From: Actinomycetales bacterium
GTDB lineage: Bacteria > Actinomycetota > Actinomycetes > Nanopelagicales > Nanopelagicaceae
Reading direction: 5' to 3'
Assembly (NCBI GenBank): GCA_018969355.1
Contig: JAGWYO010000011.1
Location: 1-44,222 of the forward strand
DNA length: 44,222 nucleotides
Shown here: piece by piece, positions 8,899 to 16,899 of the stretch
How the letters are laid out: the number at the start of each line of letters is the position of its first letter
Numbering within the stretch: position 1 is the stretch's first letter
Notes under the pieces: generated by a model
What the model saw: only the letters and a program-made list of their open reading frames with translations
What the model was told of the DNA's origin: nothing
The model's database searches: none
Made by a program: the position numbers and the translations under genes

Positions 8899-9437
8899 AA
8901 GTACCCGGATTTGTTACTCCCAACTTTATAACGGTGATGCGTTTGCTTTTTGTACCAGTTGGCGCATACACCCTTTTCAAAAATGGTGGCAATGATCCAA
9001 CATGGCAATACATCTCCTGGTGCGTATTTTTCATTCTTGGAATGAGTGATGTTTTAGATGGCAAATTAGCACGTAGCCGAAATACAATCACAGAGTTTGG
9101 AAAGTTTTTAGATCCAGTTGCTGACAAGGTCATGCTTGGCACAGCCATGATTTGCCTTTCAATTCTTGGTCAACTTCCATGGTGGATAACCATTATTATT
9201 TTGGCTCGCGAGATTGGCATAACAATTTTGCGTTTGATGATTATAAATCGGGGAGTCATACCTGCTAACAAGGGTGGCAAGATCAAAGCCACCATGCAAA
9301 ACTTTGGAGTGGGCTTCTATATTTTGCCTCTGAGCTCATCGCTCTACTGGTTCCGTGATGGATTTATGTATATAGCCCTGACTTTGACTATCGTTACTGG
9401 GGCTTACTATGTAAAATCAGCGTTTACTAAGAGTTAG
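8895..9437 (+). CDS. pgsA: CDP-diacylglycerol--glycerol-3-phosphate 3-phosphatidyltransferase (PgsA-type)
   Basis: Integral membrane CDP-alcohol phosphatidyltransferase, expected to make phosphatidylglycerol phosphate from CDP-diacylglycerol and glycerol-3-phosphate. The family signature DxxDGxxARx8GxxxDxxxD is complete: D52, D55, G56, A59, R60, G69, D73, D77. Several hydrophobic helices follow, for example [19 protein letters not shown]. Length 180 is normal. It is translationally coupled to rimO by a 4-nt overlap and followed 12 nt later by pncC, the standard actinobacterial order. A cardiolipin or inositol-phosphate synthase of the same family is less likely given this position. Confidence 0.93.
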   Translation: MKVPGFVTPNFITVMRLLFVPVGAYTLFKNGGNDPTWQYISWCVFFILGMSDVLDGKLARSRNTITEFGKFLDPVADKVMLGTAMICLSILGQLPWWITIIILAREIGITILRLMIINRGVIPANKGGKIKATMQNFGVGFYILPLSSSLYWFRDGFMYIALTLTIVTGAYYVKSAFTKS

Positions 9438-9449
9438 GAAGTACTGGAA

Positions 9450-9941
9450 ATGGCATTGCCTGCCGAAATCATCAGCCTTGCGGCGCAAGTAGTCGATGAT
9501 TTACGTGCTCGTGGTGAAACTCTAAGTACTGCTGAATCTTTGACCGCAGGTGCTGTGAGCGCTGCCATTGTCACAATTGCCGGTGCTTCAGATGTTTATG
9601 TGGGTAGCACAACTGCGTATCGTGATGAGATAAAGATTTCGCATTTAGGTGTTGATCCAGCAATCATTGCCCAGCACACATCGGTCAGTGAAGAAGTAGC
9701 AATAGCAATGGCGCAGGGTGCGCTCAAATCATTTGGAACAACGTGGGCCATTGGAACAACAGGAGTTGCTGGACCTAATCCATTAGATGGCCATCCAGTG
9801 GGCATGGTGTGGGTAGCAATCGCCGGCCCGGTATCTCAGAGCATCGAATTATCCTTATCTGGTGAGCGAGAATCTGTGCGAAACGCAGCTGCGGCAAGCG
9901 CCATTGCCACTTTTGCGCGTATCCTTAGAGACCGAGCGTAA
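9450..9941 (+). CDS. pncC: Nicotinamide-nucleotide amidohydrolase PncC / CinA C-terminal domain protein
   Basis: A stand-alone CinA C-terminal domain of 163 residues that deamidates nicotinamide mononucleotide in pyridine nucleotide salvage. Visible motifs are STAESLTAG (26-34), the YVGSTTAYRDEIK stretch, and IGTTGVAGPNPLDGHPVG with the GxAGP core. The N-terminal molybdopterin-binding-like domain of full CinA is absent, as is usual in actinobacteria. The ATG at 9450 follows a weak GGAAG. Between pgsA and clgR it keeps the conserved pgsA-cinA-clgR order. Confidence 0.92.
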   Translation: MALPAEIISLAAQVVDDLRARGETLSTAESLTAGAVSAAIVTIAGASDVYVGSTTAYRDEIKISHLGVDPAIIAQHTSVSEEVAIAMAQGALKSFGTTWAIGTTGVAGPNPLDGHPVGMVWVAIAGPVSQSIELSLSGERESVRNAAAASAIATFARILRDRA

Positions 9942-9942
9942 A

Positions 9943-9953
9943 AAGGAGGAGGG
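9943..9953 (+). promoter_or_regulatory. Strong Shine-Dalgarno of clgR
   Basis: AAGGAGGAGGG lies just after the pncC stop and 3-10 nt before the clgR ATG at 9957. It is among the strongest ribosome sites in the window, suggesting efficient translation of clgR from a shared transcript. Confidence 0.7.
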
Positions 9954-9956
9954 CCC

Positions 9957-10223
9957 ATGGTTCTAGTTCGTGAAGCAGTTGGTCTGACTCTTCGCGCTGC
10001 CCGCACATCACAAAATCGCACTCTTCGCGATGTTGCTCGTGATGCCCGTGTCTCACTGGGCTACTTATCAGAAGTAGAACGCGGACAAAAGGAAGCATCA
10101 TCTGAACTCCTAAACGCTATTTGTGTTGCGCTAGGTCTTTCACTTTCTGGTGTTTTCAATGATGTAGCACTTGAGTTAAAGAGCCGCGAGAGCATCACTC
10201 TTACAGTCGTCGATGCCGCTTAA
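9957..10223 (+). CDS. clgR: ClgR-like XRE-family transcriptional regulator
   Basis: An 88-residue DNA-binding protein made almost entirely of an XRE/Cro helix-turn-helix: [19 protein letters not shown], then [20 protein letters not shown]. The motif and the pgsA-cinA-clgR location match ClgR, the actinobacterial activator of clp protease and stress genes. It is slightly shorter than the Corynebacterium protein (about 100). A strong ribosome site precedes it. Its last 11 bases overlap the start of the TetR gene. Regulon is not visible here; the name rests on synteny plus HTH sequence. Confidence 0.8.
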   Translation: MVLVREAVGLTLRAARTSQNRTLRDVARDARVSLGYLSEVERGQKEASSELLNAICVALGLSLSGVFNDVALELKSRESITLTVVDAA

Positions 10224-10737
10224 TAAGTACGCACCACAAGCTGCTACTCATCGCCGCACACAAAGTGCAATCCTTGAAGGTGCTAAGAATTTAATTGCAA
10301 CTGTTGGCTTAGCCAAGATGTCGATGATTGAAATCGCTGACACATCCCAAGTCTCTCGCGCAACTTTGTATAACCATTACCGAGATAAAGAATCAGTCCT
10401 TGCCGCACTCTGTGATTTAGAGATTCGCAGATTAGTAAGTATCGCACAGAGTGCATCCAATCCCACCGATGCCCTAGAACTCTTATCTCTTGAGATCTCA
10501 TCAGATGCAGCCCTTGCCACGATGCGCGTTGCGGATCCAGCACCATTAACTCAAGTAATGGCAGCTACCCATCATCCGCTATGGATGCAATTTAATGATG
10601 CAGTTGCGATGATTCTTGGTTCACAGATTGTGGCTGATCTTGCAACACGCTGGTTAATTGGCCAAGTGATTGCACCCCTTACGCCAGAGGACTCCAGACT
10701 CCAAGCAGAGTTTCTTATTGCACGTGCGAATCTCTGA
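10213..10737 (+). CDS. TetR/AcrR-family transcriptional regulator
   Basis: A 174-residue protein with an N-terminal TetR HTH at about 12-60 ([18 protein letters not shown], then [20 protein letters not shown]). The C-terminal ligand domain is short and shows no recognisable subfamily signature. The gene overlaps clgR by 11 nt and DUF3046 by 14 nt, so it is embedded in the clgR-DUF3046-recA block, where I do not recall a TetR gene as a standard member. No divergent transporter or oxidoreductase sits beside it; the nearest enzyme downstream is the alpha/beta hydrolase. Ligand and targets unknown. Confidence 0.88.
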   Translation: MPLNKYAPQAATHRRTQSAILEGAKNLIATVGLAKMSMIEIADTSQVSRATLYNHYRDKESVLAALCDLEIRRLVSIAQSASNPTDALELLSLEISSDAALATMRVADPAPLTQVMAATHHPLWMQFNDAVAMILGSQIVADLATRWLIGQVIAPLTPEDSRLQAEFLIARANL

Positions 10738-10918
10738 TCTGCGTGAGCGATTAGCGCTCTCCTTTGGCGAGCACTCACACTTTCCCACCGATATAGCCAT
10801 TTCAGAATTAGGCAGCAAAACCGTTAATGAGGCCTTAGCTGCTGGCCTTGAGGCAGATGAGATTTGGAAGGCAGTATGCAGGGCTCATCCCAAAGAGACA
10901 GAAAAATATAAGTACTAA
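10724..10918 (+). CDS. DUF3046 domain protein
   Basis: A 64-residue protein of the actinobacterial DUF3046 family, function unknown. The family pattern is visible: [17 protein letters not shown] at the N-terminus, ISELGSKTVNEALAAGLEAD in the middle, and the EIWKAVCRAHPK end. Start: GTG 10724 is chosen because family proteins begin with this (M/V)R(x)(T/S)(D/E)(F/L)RER segment; the frame stays open upstream to 10670 but that part only shadows the TetR gene. It overlaps tetR by 14 nt. Location shortly before recA is typical for the family. Confidence 0.88.
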   Translation: MRISDLRERLALSFGEHSHFPTDIAISELGSKTVNEALAAGLEADEIWKAVCRAHPKETEKYKY

Positions 10919-10920
10919 CA

Positions 10921-11715
10921 ATGAGCCTTGTTACGACCCTGACGCAAACAAATCCGTCATATCCACCTTTGGTGTTGATCCATGGTTTGGGATCGGCTGC
11001 AAGCGCATTTAAACCCATCATCCCTGCGCTCTCAAAAAGTTTTCGCGTGATAACGGTGGATCTGCCAGGGCATGGCAAAAGCCCTTATAGCAAAGGGCAG
11101 GCAATGGATCCCAAATCTCTGGGGCGTGCAATCTTTGAAACAGTAGAGCGCGAATATGGAGTTAGAGAGTTTCACGTTGCAGGTAATTCATTAGGTGGCT
11201 GGATTGCACTTGAAATGGCAGCAGATCAACCCCAGCGCATCAAAACTCTCACAGGACTTGCTCCTGCAGGTCTATGGTTAAAGCCAGCATCTGGACGTGC
11301 ACCGAGTGAAGCGCGCTCATACTACATGGCTCAAGCGCTGAAGCCTTTTATAAAACTTGGACTACACATGATGGCCTTGCGCAAAATTGGATATGCATCG
11401 GTAAGCCCCAAGTGGCAAGAGCTCAGTTATGAGATCTGCTACGACTCAGCATATGCAATGGGACATGCACCCGGATATTTTCCTGCTTGGGATGGCATGC
11501 TGGGCAGACGATTTGAAACCTTTGTTCCAGAGAACGTTCCCGTAACAATCCTCTTTGGCGATACCGATAACACTTTGCCCTACCCTGTATCACAAGAGCG
11601 CTCGCTAGCGCCGGCACATGCCTCTTGGATTGTTATTGATAATTGTGGACATGCACCGATGTGGGATTACCCGGAATTGATGGTAAAAATCATTAGCCAA
11701 ACTAGTGCGCGATAA
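10921..11715 (+). CDS. Alpha/beta-fold hydrolase
   Basis: A 264-residue alpha/beta hydrolase without signal peptide. The oxyanion-hole HGLG is at 21-24, the nucleophile elbow GNSLGG places the catalytic serine at S90, an acid is likely in FGDTDNTLP near 215, and the histidine is H244 in NCGHAPMWDYPE. The substrate cannot be read; relatives include esterases, C-C bond hydrolases and epoxide hydrolases. The ATG is 2 nt after the DUF3046 stop, so it is the last gene of the clgR-tetR-DUF3046 run. Its 3' end overlaps convergent yaaA by 14 nt. Confidence 0.9.
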   Translation: MSLVTTLTQTNPSYPPLVLIHGLGSAASAFKPIIPALSKSFRVITVDLPGHGKSPYSKGQAMDPKSLGRAIFETVEREYGVREFHVAGNSLGGWIALEMAADQPQRIKTLTGLAPAGLWLKPASGRAPSEARSYYMAQALKPFIKLGLHMMALRKIGYASVSPKWQELSYEICYDSAYAMGHAPGYFPAWDGMLGRRFETFVPENVPVTILFGDTDNTLPYPVSQERSLAPAHASWIVIDNCGHAPMWDYPELMVKIISQTSAR

Positions 11716-12250
11716 CCTCTAGCACCCAAGGCTCATTTGCCTTAGCTTCAAAGAGTTCACATTCAAATTCTGTTGAGACAATATCTGCTAACTCTTGGGG
11801 ATTAGTGGGAATTATTGGAGAGAGCAGTAACATCCGCGTTACTTCACCGCGAGTCTTTTTAGACATATGAGTAATGACTTTCTTCACGCCATCAACTTTG
11901 CTAAAGACTTTTATCTCCACACTCTTATGAGCCGGGGGAGTCCAAACACTTTGATAGGTCGAAGAGCGACAGTCGATAACTAAATCAGTGTCAAAGGCAT
12001 CTAATACTTGGGTGATGGGTCCTCGCATGTGAGCTGCATCAATCTTTTCTTTATAGGGCTCAATGGGATCAAGGCATTTAAGACTTCCGTATTTAGCCGA
12101 GATGATTGCAAGTGATTTCTGTGCTCGCACTTGTGCAGCTTTAGTCAACGTTGCCCAGCCCAGACCTTGGTAGAGCACGCCGGTATAGACGGTGATGGCC
12201 GGACCTGGCTCTTTGCCCTTTTTCTCACTGGGGGGAAGCAGGATGAGCAT
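11702..12250 (-). CDS. yaaA: YaaA-family (DUF328) peroxide-stress protein
   Basis: A protein of about 182 residues of the YaaA/DUF328 family; in E. coli YaaA limits free intracellular iron and oxidative DNA damage. Family features: the N-terminal LILLPPSEKK, the ISAKYGSLKCLDPIEPYKEK region, and DLVIDCRSSTYQSVW. Start: ATG at 12250-12248 is chosen because families begin MLILLPPSE and CATACT (minus strand) ends 7 nt upstream; the frame is open further upstream to 12292 but that part does not resemble the family. It is convergent with the hydrolase (14-nt overlap) and divergent from recA. Confidence 0.88.
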   Translation of the reverse strand: MLILLPPSEKKGKEPGPAITVYTGVLYQGLGWATLTKAAQVRAQKSLAIISAKYGSLKCLDPIEPYKEKIDAAHMRGPITQVLDAFDTDLVIDCRSSTYQSVWTPPAHKSVEIKVFSKVDGVKKVITHMSKKTRGEVTRMLLLSPIIPTNPQELADIVSTEFECELFEAKANEPWVLEVIAH

Positions 12251-12257
12251 GGGGGTA

Positions 12258-12263
12258 AGTATG
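12258..12263 (-). promoter_or_regulatory. Putative -10 (CATACT) of leaderless yaaA
   Basis: On the minus strand CATACT, one mismatch from TATACT, ends 7 nt before the ATG of yaaA, the same geometry as other starts in this window. Confidence 0.35.
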
Positions 12264-12317
12264 GGGCTGTAGAGCGCTGGCGACACGCTCATATCTGTCA
12301 GTGCCGCCTGCTACCTT

Positions 12318-12333
12318 TCGAACAGATGTTCGG
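12318..12333. promoter_or_regulatory. LexA (SOS) box upstream of recA
   Basis: TCGAACAGATGTTCGG matches the Gram-positive/actinobacterial SOS box TCGAAC-N4-GTTCGA at 15 of 16 positions counting the free spacer. It lies immediately upstream of a -10-like TACTCT (12335-12340), where bound LexA would block RNA polymerase. Supports DNA-damage induction of recA-recX. The lexA gene itself is not in the window. Confidence 0.85.
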
Positions 12334-12334
12334 A

Positions 12335-12340
12335 TACTCT
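12335..12340 (+). promoter_or_regulatory. Putative recA -10 (TACTCT) inside a small inverted repeat
   Basis: TACTCT lies within CGGAT-ACTCT-ATCCG (12331-12345), a perfect 5-bp inverted repeat abutting the LexA box. Transcription from here would give a 5' leader of roughly 125 nt before recA. Confidence 0.45.
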
Positions 12341-12439
12341 ATCCGAGTACAACCAGAGCGGTTCTAACCTCCGCCCACAGCTCTTCCCCCGAGCGCTGCG
12401 GTCCGTCGTTAGGTCTCCGTACCTTCTGGGCCAGGACCA

Positions 12440-12455
12440 AACGTCACACGACGTT
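12440..12455 (+). promoter_or_regulatory. Hairpin in the recA leader next to the ribosome site
   Basis: AACGTC-ACAC-GACGTT forms a perfect 6-bp stem with a 4-nt loop, ending 7 nt before the GAAAGGAAAG ribosome site of recA (12461-12470). It could modulate recA translation or message stability; this is inference. Confidence 0.4.
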
Positions 12456-12473
12456 CTATCGAAAGGAAAGTAA

Positions 12474-13568
12474 GTGGCTACTGAAAAAGTAAATAAATCA
12501 AACGATGCTGCACAAGATAAAGCTACAAGCGAGCGCCAAAAAGCCCTCGACACAGCCCTAGCCCAGATCGAACGTCAATTTGGAAAAGGCTCAGTAATGA
12601 AGATGTCGGATCGTCAAAACCAGATTGTCGAAGTAATTCCAACTGGTTCAATCGCACTTGATATCGCACTTGGTATTGGTGGATTGCCTCGCGGTCGCAT
12701 CGTTGAAATCTACGGACCAGAATCTTCAGGTAAGACAACTCTTACATTGCATGCAATTGCAAATGCACAAGCTGCAGGTGGTATCTGTGCATTCATCGAT
12801 GCTGAGCACGCTTTTGATGCAGAGTATGCAAAGAAGCTTGGCGTTGATATTGACGCACTCCTAGTTTCACAACCTGACACAGGTGAACAAGCATTAGAAA
12901 TTATGGACATGTTAGTTCGCTCTGGGGCCCTTGACCTCGTTGTCGTTGACTCTGTTGCAGCACTTGTTCCACGCGCTGAAATTGAAGGCGAAATGGGAGA
13001 TTCTCATATGGGTCTTCAAGCACGTCTGATGTCACAGGCTCTACGTAAAATTACTGGCGCTCTTCACCAATCAAAGACAACAGCAATCTTTATTAACCAG
13101 TTGCGTGAAAAGATCGGTGTCTTCTTCGGTTCACCTGAAACAACAACTGGTGGTAAAGCGTTAAAGTTCTATGCATCAGTTCGTTTGGATATCCGTCGTA
13201 TTGAAACCCTAAAAGATGGCCAGGATGCTGTGGGAAACCGTACTCGCGTTAAGGTTGTTAAGAACAAGATGGCTCCACCATTTAAGCAAGCTGAGTTCGA
13301 CATCATTTACGGCACAGGTATTTCACGCGAAGGCTCATTAATTGATCTTGGAACTGAAGTTGGAATCGTGAAGAAATCTGGTGCGTGGTATACATATGAA
13401 GCCGATCAGTTGGGCCAAGGCAAGGAAAATGCACGCACATTCCTTATCGATAACCCAGATCTAGCTAATGAGATTGAAGCCAAGATTCGCGCCCACTTTG
13501 TGCCAATCGAGGTAGATGCAGATCTGATCGCAGCTATCGATGAAGCCACCGCTGAGGTTGATTTCTAA
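12474..13568 (+). CDS. recA: Recombinase RecA
   Basis: ATP-dependent strand-exchange protein and LexA co-protease. Walker [10 protein letters not shown] is at 81-89, with the conserved [21 protein letters not shown] and [10 protein letters not shown] segments; 364 residues is full length. GTG 12474 is the start, preceded by AAAGGAAAG with good spacing and a normal N-terminus. Control: LexA box at 12318 and a leader of about 125 nt with a hairpin beside the ribosome site. recX follows with the recA stop overlapping or touching its frame, the usual recA-recX arrangement. Confidence 0.99.
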   Translation: MATEKVNKSNDAAQDKATSERQKALDTALAQIERQFGKGSVMKMSDRQNQIVEVIPTGSIALDIALGIGGLPRGRIVEIYGPESSGKTTLTLHAIANAQAAGGICAFIDAEHAFDAEYAKKLGVDIDALLVSQPDTGEQALEIMDMLVRSGALDLVVVDSVAALVPRAEIEGEMGDSHMGLQARLMSQALRKITGALHQSKTTAIFINQLREKIGVFFGSPETTTGGKALKFYASVRLDIRRIETLKDGQDAVGNRTRVKVVKNKMAPPFKQAEFDIIYGTGISREGSLIDLGTEVGIVKKSGAWYTYEADQLGQGKENARTFLIDNPDLANEIEAKIRAHFVPIEVDADLIAAIDEATAEVDF

Positions 13569-14077
13569 TTAGCCTGCAATTTGTAAAGGTTGACCAAGGC
13601 TCTGACCCTTACTCAATCGCATATGCCATTGCACAAAATGCTTTGGTTGCGCGGGCCAAGAGTAAGGGTGAGCTCTTGGCTCACCTTAAAAAACGTGGCG
13701 TTGAGGATGATATTGCCAATGCAACAATTTATAAGTTAACCCAAAACGGTTTAATCAATGATGGCGAGTTTGCGAAGGCATGGACTCAATCTCGTCACAA
13801 CGCCAAGAAATTATCAAAGCGCATCATCGCCGGTGAACTTCGCACCAGGGGAGTAGATCAAAACTCTATCGATGAAGCCCTAGCTGAGATTGATGATGAA
13901 TCTGAATACCGGACAGCTTTTTTTTTGGCTATGAAAAAATATTCAACTATCTCTCGCCTAGAACCAGACGTTCAAATTCGTAGAATTCAATCCCTGCTCC
14001 AGCGCAAAGGTTTTGGCTTTGGTGTTATTGGCCGCGTTATTCGCGAGCTAGATATTCACTCAGGCGAGCAGCTGTAG
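13568..14077 (+). CDS. recX: Regulatory protein RecX, probably using a non-canonical start codon
   Basis: RecX binds RecA filaments and restrains recombinase activity. The body shows the RecX three-helix repeats: AKSKGELLAHLKKRGV, LINDGEFAKAWTQSRH, and RRIQSLLQRKGFGFGVIGRV. The first ATG/GTG/TTG in frame is TTG 13643, but the frame stays open upstream and encodes SDPYSIAYAIAQNALVARAK, which matches the conserved RecX N-terminus. No standard start exists there; candidates are ATT 13568, which overlaps the recA stop as TAATT with GAGG upstream, or CTG 13574. The start at 13568 gives 169 residues, normal for RecX; TTG 13643 gives 144. A T9 run sits at 13918-13926. Confidence 0.88.
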   Translation: MSLQFVKVDQGSDPYSIAYAIAQNALVARAKSKGELLAHLKKRGVEDDIANATIYKLTQNGLINDGEFAKAWTQSRHNAKKLSKRIIAGELRTRGVDQNSIDEALAEIDDESEYRTAFFLAMKKYSTISRLEPDVQIRRIQSLLQRKGFGFGVIGRVIRELDIHSGEQL

Positions 14078-14753
14078 CAACAACGGCTGCAGCATGAACG
14101 CGGCCAGGCTGTCGTCCTAAGCGCTCAATGGGTCCACTGATACTGACCGCTGCAATAACTTTTCCATTGGGACCGCGAACTGGGGCAGAAACAGATGCCA
14201 CTCCAGCCTCGCGCTCTCCTACAGATTGCGCCCAACCTCGACGACGATCTGCAGCAAGTTGTGCGGCGCTAAATCTGGCATTTGCAACACCGCGATGAAT
14301 CTTTTCGCTATCTTCCCAAGCCAGCAAAATCTGCGCAGCAGAGCCTGCCTGCATAGTTAGCGCTGCGCCAACGGGAACTGAGTCACGAAGACCAGATAAA
14401 CGCTCTGCAACTGCCACACAGATTCTTTGATCACCTTGTCGCTTATAGAGCTGGGCGCTCTCACCCGTTGCATCACGAAGCGCGGCTAATGCTGGGGCAG
14501 CAGCAGCTAGTAATCGATCTTCTCCTGCTGCTGCGCCGAGTTCACCGGCGCGTGGGCCTAATACAAAGCGAGCAGAGAGGTCACGGGCGACATAGCGATG
14601 AAACTCCAGCGCCACAGCTAAGCGGTGGGCTGTTGGACGGGCAATTCCTGTGGCAGCAACGAGTTCTGCTAGTGAATGCGGGCCAGCTTCTAAGGTATTT
14701 AAAATCGATGCGGCTTTATCTAATACGCCAACTCCGCTATTCTTTCTGCTCAT
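14037..14753 (-). CDS. ndgR: IclR-family regulator, NdgR/LtbR-like (leuCD regulator)
   Basis: A 238-residue IclR protein with an N-terminal winged HTH (GVLDKAASILNTLEAG, then LAELVAATGIARPTAHRLAVAL) and a C-terminal effector domain (AALRDATGESAQLYKRQGDQ; VSAPVRGPNGKVIAAVSISG). Its position divergent from leuCD matches NdgR of Streptomyces and LtbR of Corynebacterium, which control leucine biosynthesis. On the minus strand TAATAT ends 6 nt before the ATG, so its mRNA is probably leaderless, and an operator-like CATAGTGGGATG lies just upstream, suggesting autoregulation. Its 3' end overlaps convergent recX by 41 nt. Confidence 0.88.
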   Translation of the reverse strand: MSRKNSGVGVLDKAASILNTLEAGPHSLAELVAATGIARPTAHRLAVALEFHRYVARDLSARFVLGPRAGELGAAAGEDRLLAAAAPALAALRDATGESAQLYKRQGDQRICVAVAERLSGLRDSVPVGAALTMQAGSAAQILLAWEDSEKIHRGVANARFSAAQLAADRRRGWAQSVGEREAGVASVSAPVRGPNGKVIAAVSISGPIERLGRQPGRVHAAAVVATAARLSEYLARE

Positions 14754-14759
14754 AGGGTG

Positions 14760-14765
14760 ATATTA
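14760..14765 (-). promoter_or_regulatory. Putative -10 (TAATAT) of the leaderless IclR gene
   Basis: Minus-strand TAATAT, close to consensus, ends 6 nt before the IclR start codon, with no ribosome site between. Confidence 0.5.
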
Positions 14766-14766
14766 A

Positions 14767-14780
14767 CATCCCACTATGTG
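14767..14780. promoter_or_regulatory. Putative NdgR/LtbR operator between the IclR gene and leuC
   Basis: CATCCCACTATGTG (reverse complement CACATAGTGGGATG) resembles the CATAGTGGGA-type site I recall for LtbR in Corynebacterium. It abuts the IclR -10 and lies about 32 nt upstream of leuC, so one bound dimer could affect both promoters. Motif recall, not a database match. Confidence 0.45.
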
Positions 14781-14811
14781 ATATAGCAAATGAAGGAGTA
14801 AGGACAAGCAG

Positions 14812-16203
14812 ATGGGTAAAACGCTAGCTGAAAAGATTTGGGCTGAACACATTGTTCGCTCCGCTGATGGCGAACCAGATCTTTTGTATATCGATCTTCA
14901 TCTGATCCATGAAGTAACTAGCCCACAGGCCTTTGATGGTCTGCGCCTTGCTGGACGCACAGTGCGACGTCCTGAACTGACCATTGCAACGGAAGATCAC
15001 AACGTTCCAACCCTTAATATTGATAAGCCCATAGCAGATCCTGTGTCAAAGCTGCAGGTGGATACCTTGCGTGCAAATTGCGCCGAATTTGGCGTGCGCA
15101 TCCACTCATTAGGAGATAAAGACCAGGGGGTTGTGCACGTCGTTGGACCACAGCTAGGTCTGACACAACCGGGCATGACAATTGTTTGCGGAGATTCACA
15201 CACATCTACTCACGGCGCATTTGGCGCTCTGGCATTTGGTATAGGAACCTCTGAAGTTGAACACGTTTTAGCCACACAGACTTTACCTCTAGCTCGTCCC
15301 AAAACTATGGCGATAAATGTTGAAGGAACGTTAAAGGCTGGCGTGACTTCAAAAGATATTATCTTGGCAATCATTGCCAAGATAGGCACTGGCGGAGGCC
15401 AGGGCTATGTCATTGAATACCGCGGTTCAGCAATCCGTGCGTTGTCTATGGAGTCTCGCATGACGGTGTGCAATATGTCTATTGAGGCTGGTGCTCGTGC
15501 CGGACTGATTGCACCTGATCAAACTACTTTTGATTACATAAAAGGAAAGCCCCATGCACCGCAGGATTTTGATGCTGCCGTTGCATACTGGAGCACGCTC
15601 TATACAGATAGCGATGCACAATTTGATGTTGAAGTAAATCTCAACGCCGATGACCTAGAACCATTTGTTACTTGGGGAACTAATCCAGGCCAGGGTGCAT
15701 CACTGAGTTCAAATGTTCCAAACCCAGCAGATATTGCAGATCCAGAAGCACGAGGGGCTGCAGAGCGCGCACTTGTCTATATGGGTCTAGAGGCTGGCAC
15801 ACCCCTTAAAAAGATAGCCATTGACACTGTTTTCTTGGGCTCATGCACTAATGGTCGCATTGAAGATCTACGAGCTGCTGCTGAAGTTGTCAGGGGCAAG
15901 AAGATCGCCTCAACACTTCGCATGTTGGTAGTTCCAGGCTCTGCCAGAGTGCGACTTGAGGCTGAAGCAGAAGGTCTGGATAAACTCTTTATCGATGCAG
16001 GTGCCGAATGGCGAAACGCTGGATGCTCCATGTGTTTGGGTATGAATCCAGATCAGTTGGCTGTGGGAGAGCGCTCTGCGTCAACATCAAATAGAAACTT
16101 TGAAGGACGCCAAGGTAAGGGCGGACGTACTCACTTAGTAAGTCCACTAGTAGCGGCAGCAACTGCCCTGCGCGGAACTCTCTCTTCACCTGCAGATCTC
16201 TAA
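14812..16203 (+). CDS. leuC: 3-isopropylmalate dehydratase large subunit
   Basis: Aconitase-type subunit that with LeuD isomerises 2- to 3-isopropylmalate in leucine synthesis. The [4Fe-4S] ligands are C345 (GSCTNGR), C405 and C408 ([11 protein letters not shown]). Other conserved stretches are [14 protein letters not shown] and [15 protein letters not shown]. At 463 residues it is full length. ATG 14812 follows GGAGTAAGGA, so this gene is leadered. leuD follows 10 nt after the stop; the divergent IclR regulator and the operator-like site point to leucine-responsive control. Confidence 0.98.
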   Translation: MGKTLAEKIWAEHIVRSADGEPDLLYIDLHLIHEVTSPQAFDGLRLAGRTVRRPELTIATEDHNVPTLNIDKPIADPVSKLQVDTLRANCAEFGVRIHSLGDKDQGVVHVVGPQLGLTQPGMTIVCGDSHTSTHGAFGALAFGIGTSEVEHVLATQTLPLARPKTMAINVEGTLKAGVTSKDIILAIIAKIGTGGGQGYVIEYRGSAIRALSMESRMTVCNMSIEAGARAGLIAPDQTTFDYIKGKPHAPQDFDAAVAYWSTLYTDSDAQFDVEVNLNADDLEPFVTWGTNPGQGASLSSNVPNPADIADPEARGAAERALVYMGLEAGTPLKKIAIDTVFLGSCTNGRIEDLRAAAEVVRGKKIASTLRMLVVPGSARVRLEAEAEGLDKLFIDAGAEWRNAGCSMCLGMNPDQLAVGERSASTSNRNFEGRQGKGGRTHLVSPLVAAATALRGTLSSPADL

Positions 16204-16213
16204 GGAGCAAATC

Positions 16214-16813
16214 ATGGAAAAATTCATTAAGCACACTGGCACTGCAGTTCCTCTTCGTCGCAGCAATGTTGATACAGATCAGATCATCCCTGCAGTTTAT
16301 TTAAAGCGCGTAACTCGTAGCGGCTTTGAAGATGGATTGTTTTCTGCTTGGCGCAATGATCCGCAGTTTGTATTAAATAAGGCCGAATTCAAGGCTGGCA
16401 CAATTCTTGTGGCAGGCGTTGATTTTGGTACTGGATCATCTCGTGAACACGCAGTGTGGGCGCTGCAGAACTATGGTTTCAAAGTCGTAATCTCTAGCCG
16501 CTTTGCCGATATCTTTCGCGGTAACTCACTCAAAGGTGGTCTCCTTACTGTCATCATCGATCAAAGCGATGTAGAGGCGCTCTGGGCGGCAATTGAGGCT
16601 AACCCAGCTACTTCTGTCAGCGTTGACCTTGAAACTCGCACAGTGAGCTATAACAACGTCGTTGTGCCATTTGTTATCGATGACTACACCCGCTGGCGTT
16701 TAATGGAGGGTCTAGATGACATCGGTTTGACCGTTAAAAACGCTGATTCCATTGCTTCTTTTGAGAAATCTCGAACAACTCTTAAGCCAGCAACGCTTCC
16801 TATTCGCGGGTAA
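16214..16813 (+). CDS. leuD: 3-isopropylmalate dehydratase small subunit
   Basis: Swivelling-domain subunit of isopropylmalate isomerase, 199 residues. Visible features are [16 protein letters not shown] near the N-terminus, [14 protein letters not shown] in the middle and [27 protein letters not shown] before ATG 16214 is a clear ribosome site. It is the last gene of the leuCD operon; an intrinsic terminator follows at 16871-16899. Confidence 0.98.
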   Translation: MEKFIKHTGTAVPLRRSNVDTDQIIPAVYLKRVTRSGFEDGLFSAWRNDPQFVLNKAEFKAGTILVAGVDFGTGSSREHAVWALQNYGFKVVISSRFADIFRGNSLKGGLLTVIIDQSDVEALWAAIEANPATSVSVDLETRTVSYNNVVVPFVIDDYTRWRLMEGLDDIGLTVKNADSIASFEKSRTTLKPATLPIRG

Positions 16814-16870
16814 CTACGGAAAAACAAGCGTAAATCACTGAGATTTAGGTAGGGGTGAGCGTGGTGATGA

Positions 16871-16899
16871 AAAACTCTCAACTTGGAATTGAGGGTTTT
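16871..16899 (+). terminator. Intrinsic terminator after leuCD
   Basis: AAAACTCTCAA (16871-16881) and TTGAGGGTTTT (16889-16899) form an 11-bp stem with one G-T wobble and a 7-nt loop ending in a T-rich arm. It lies 57 nt after the leuD stop. A weaker inverted repeat, TAAATC-ACTGA-GATTTA (16831-16847), precedes it. Confidence 0.75.

Noticed and set aside
10670-10723. Longer DUF3046 protein starting at 10670
   Set aside because: This part only shadows the TetR coding sequence in another frame; family members start at the VRISDLRER segment.
16831-16847. TAAATC-ACTGA-GATTTA as a separate terminator after leuD
   Set aside because: AT-rich 6-bp stem without a T-tract; the stronger hairpin at 16871-16899 explains termination.
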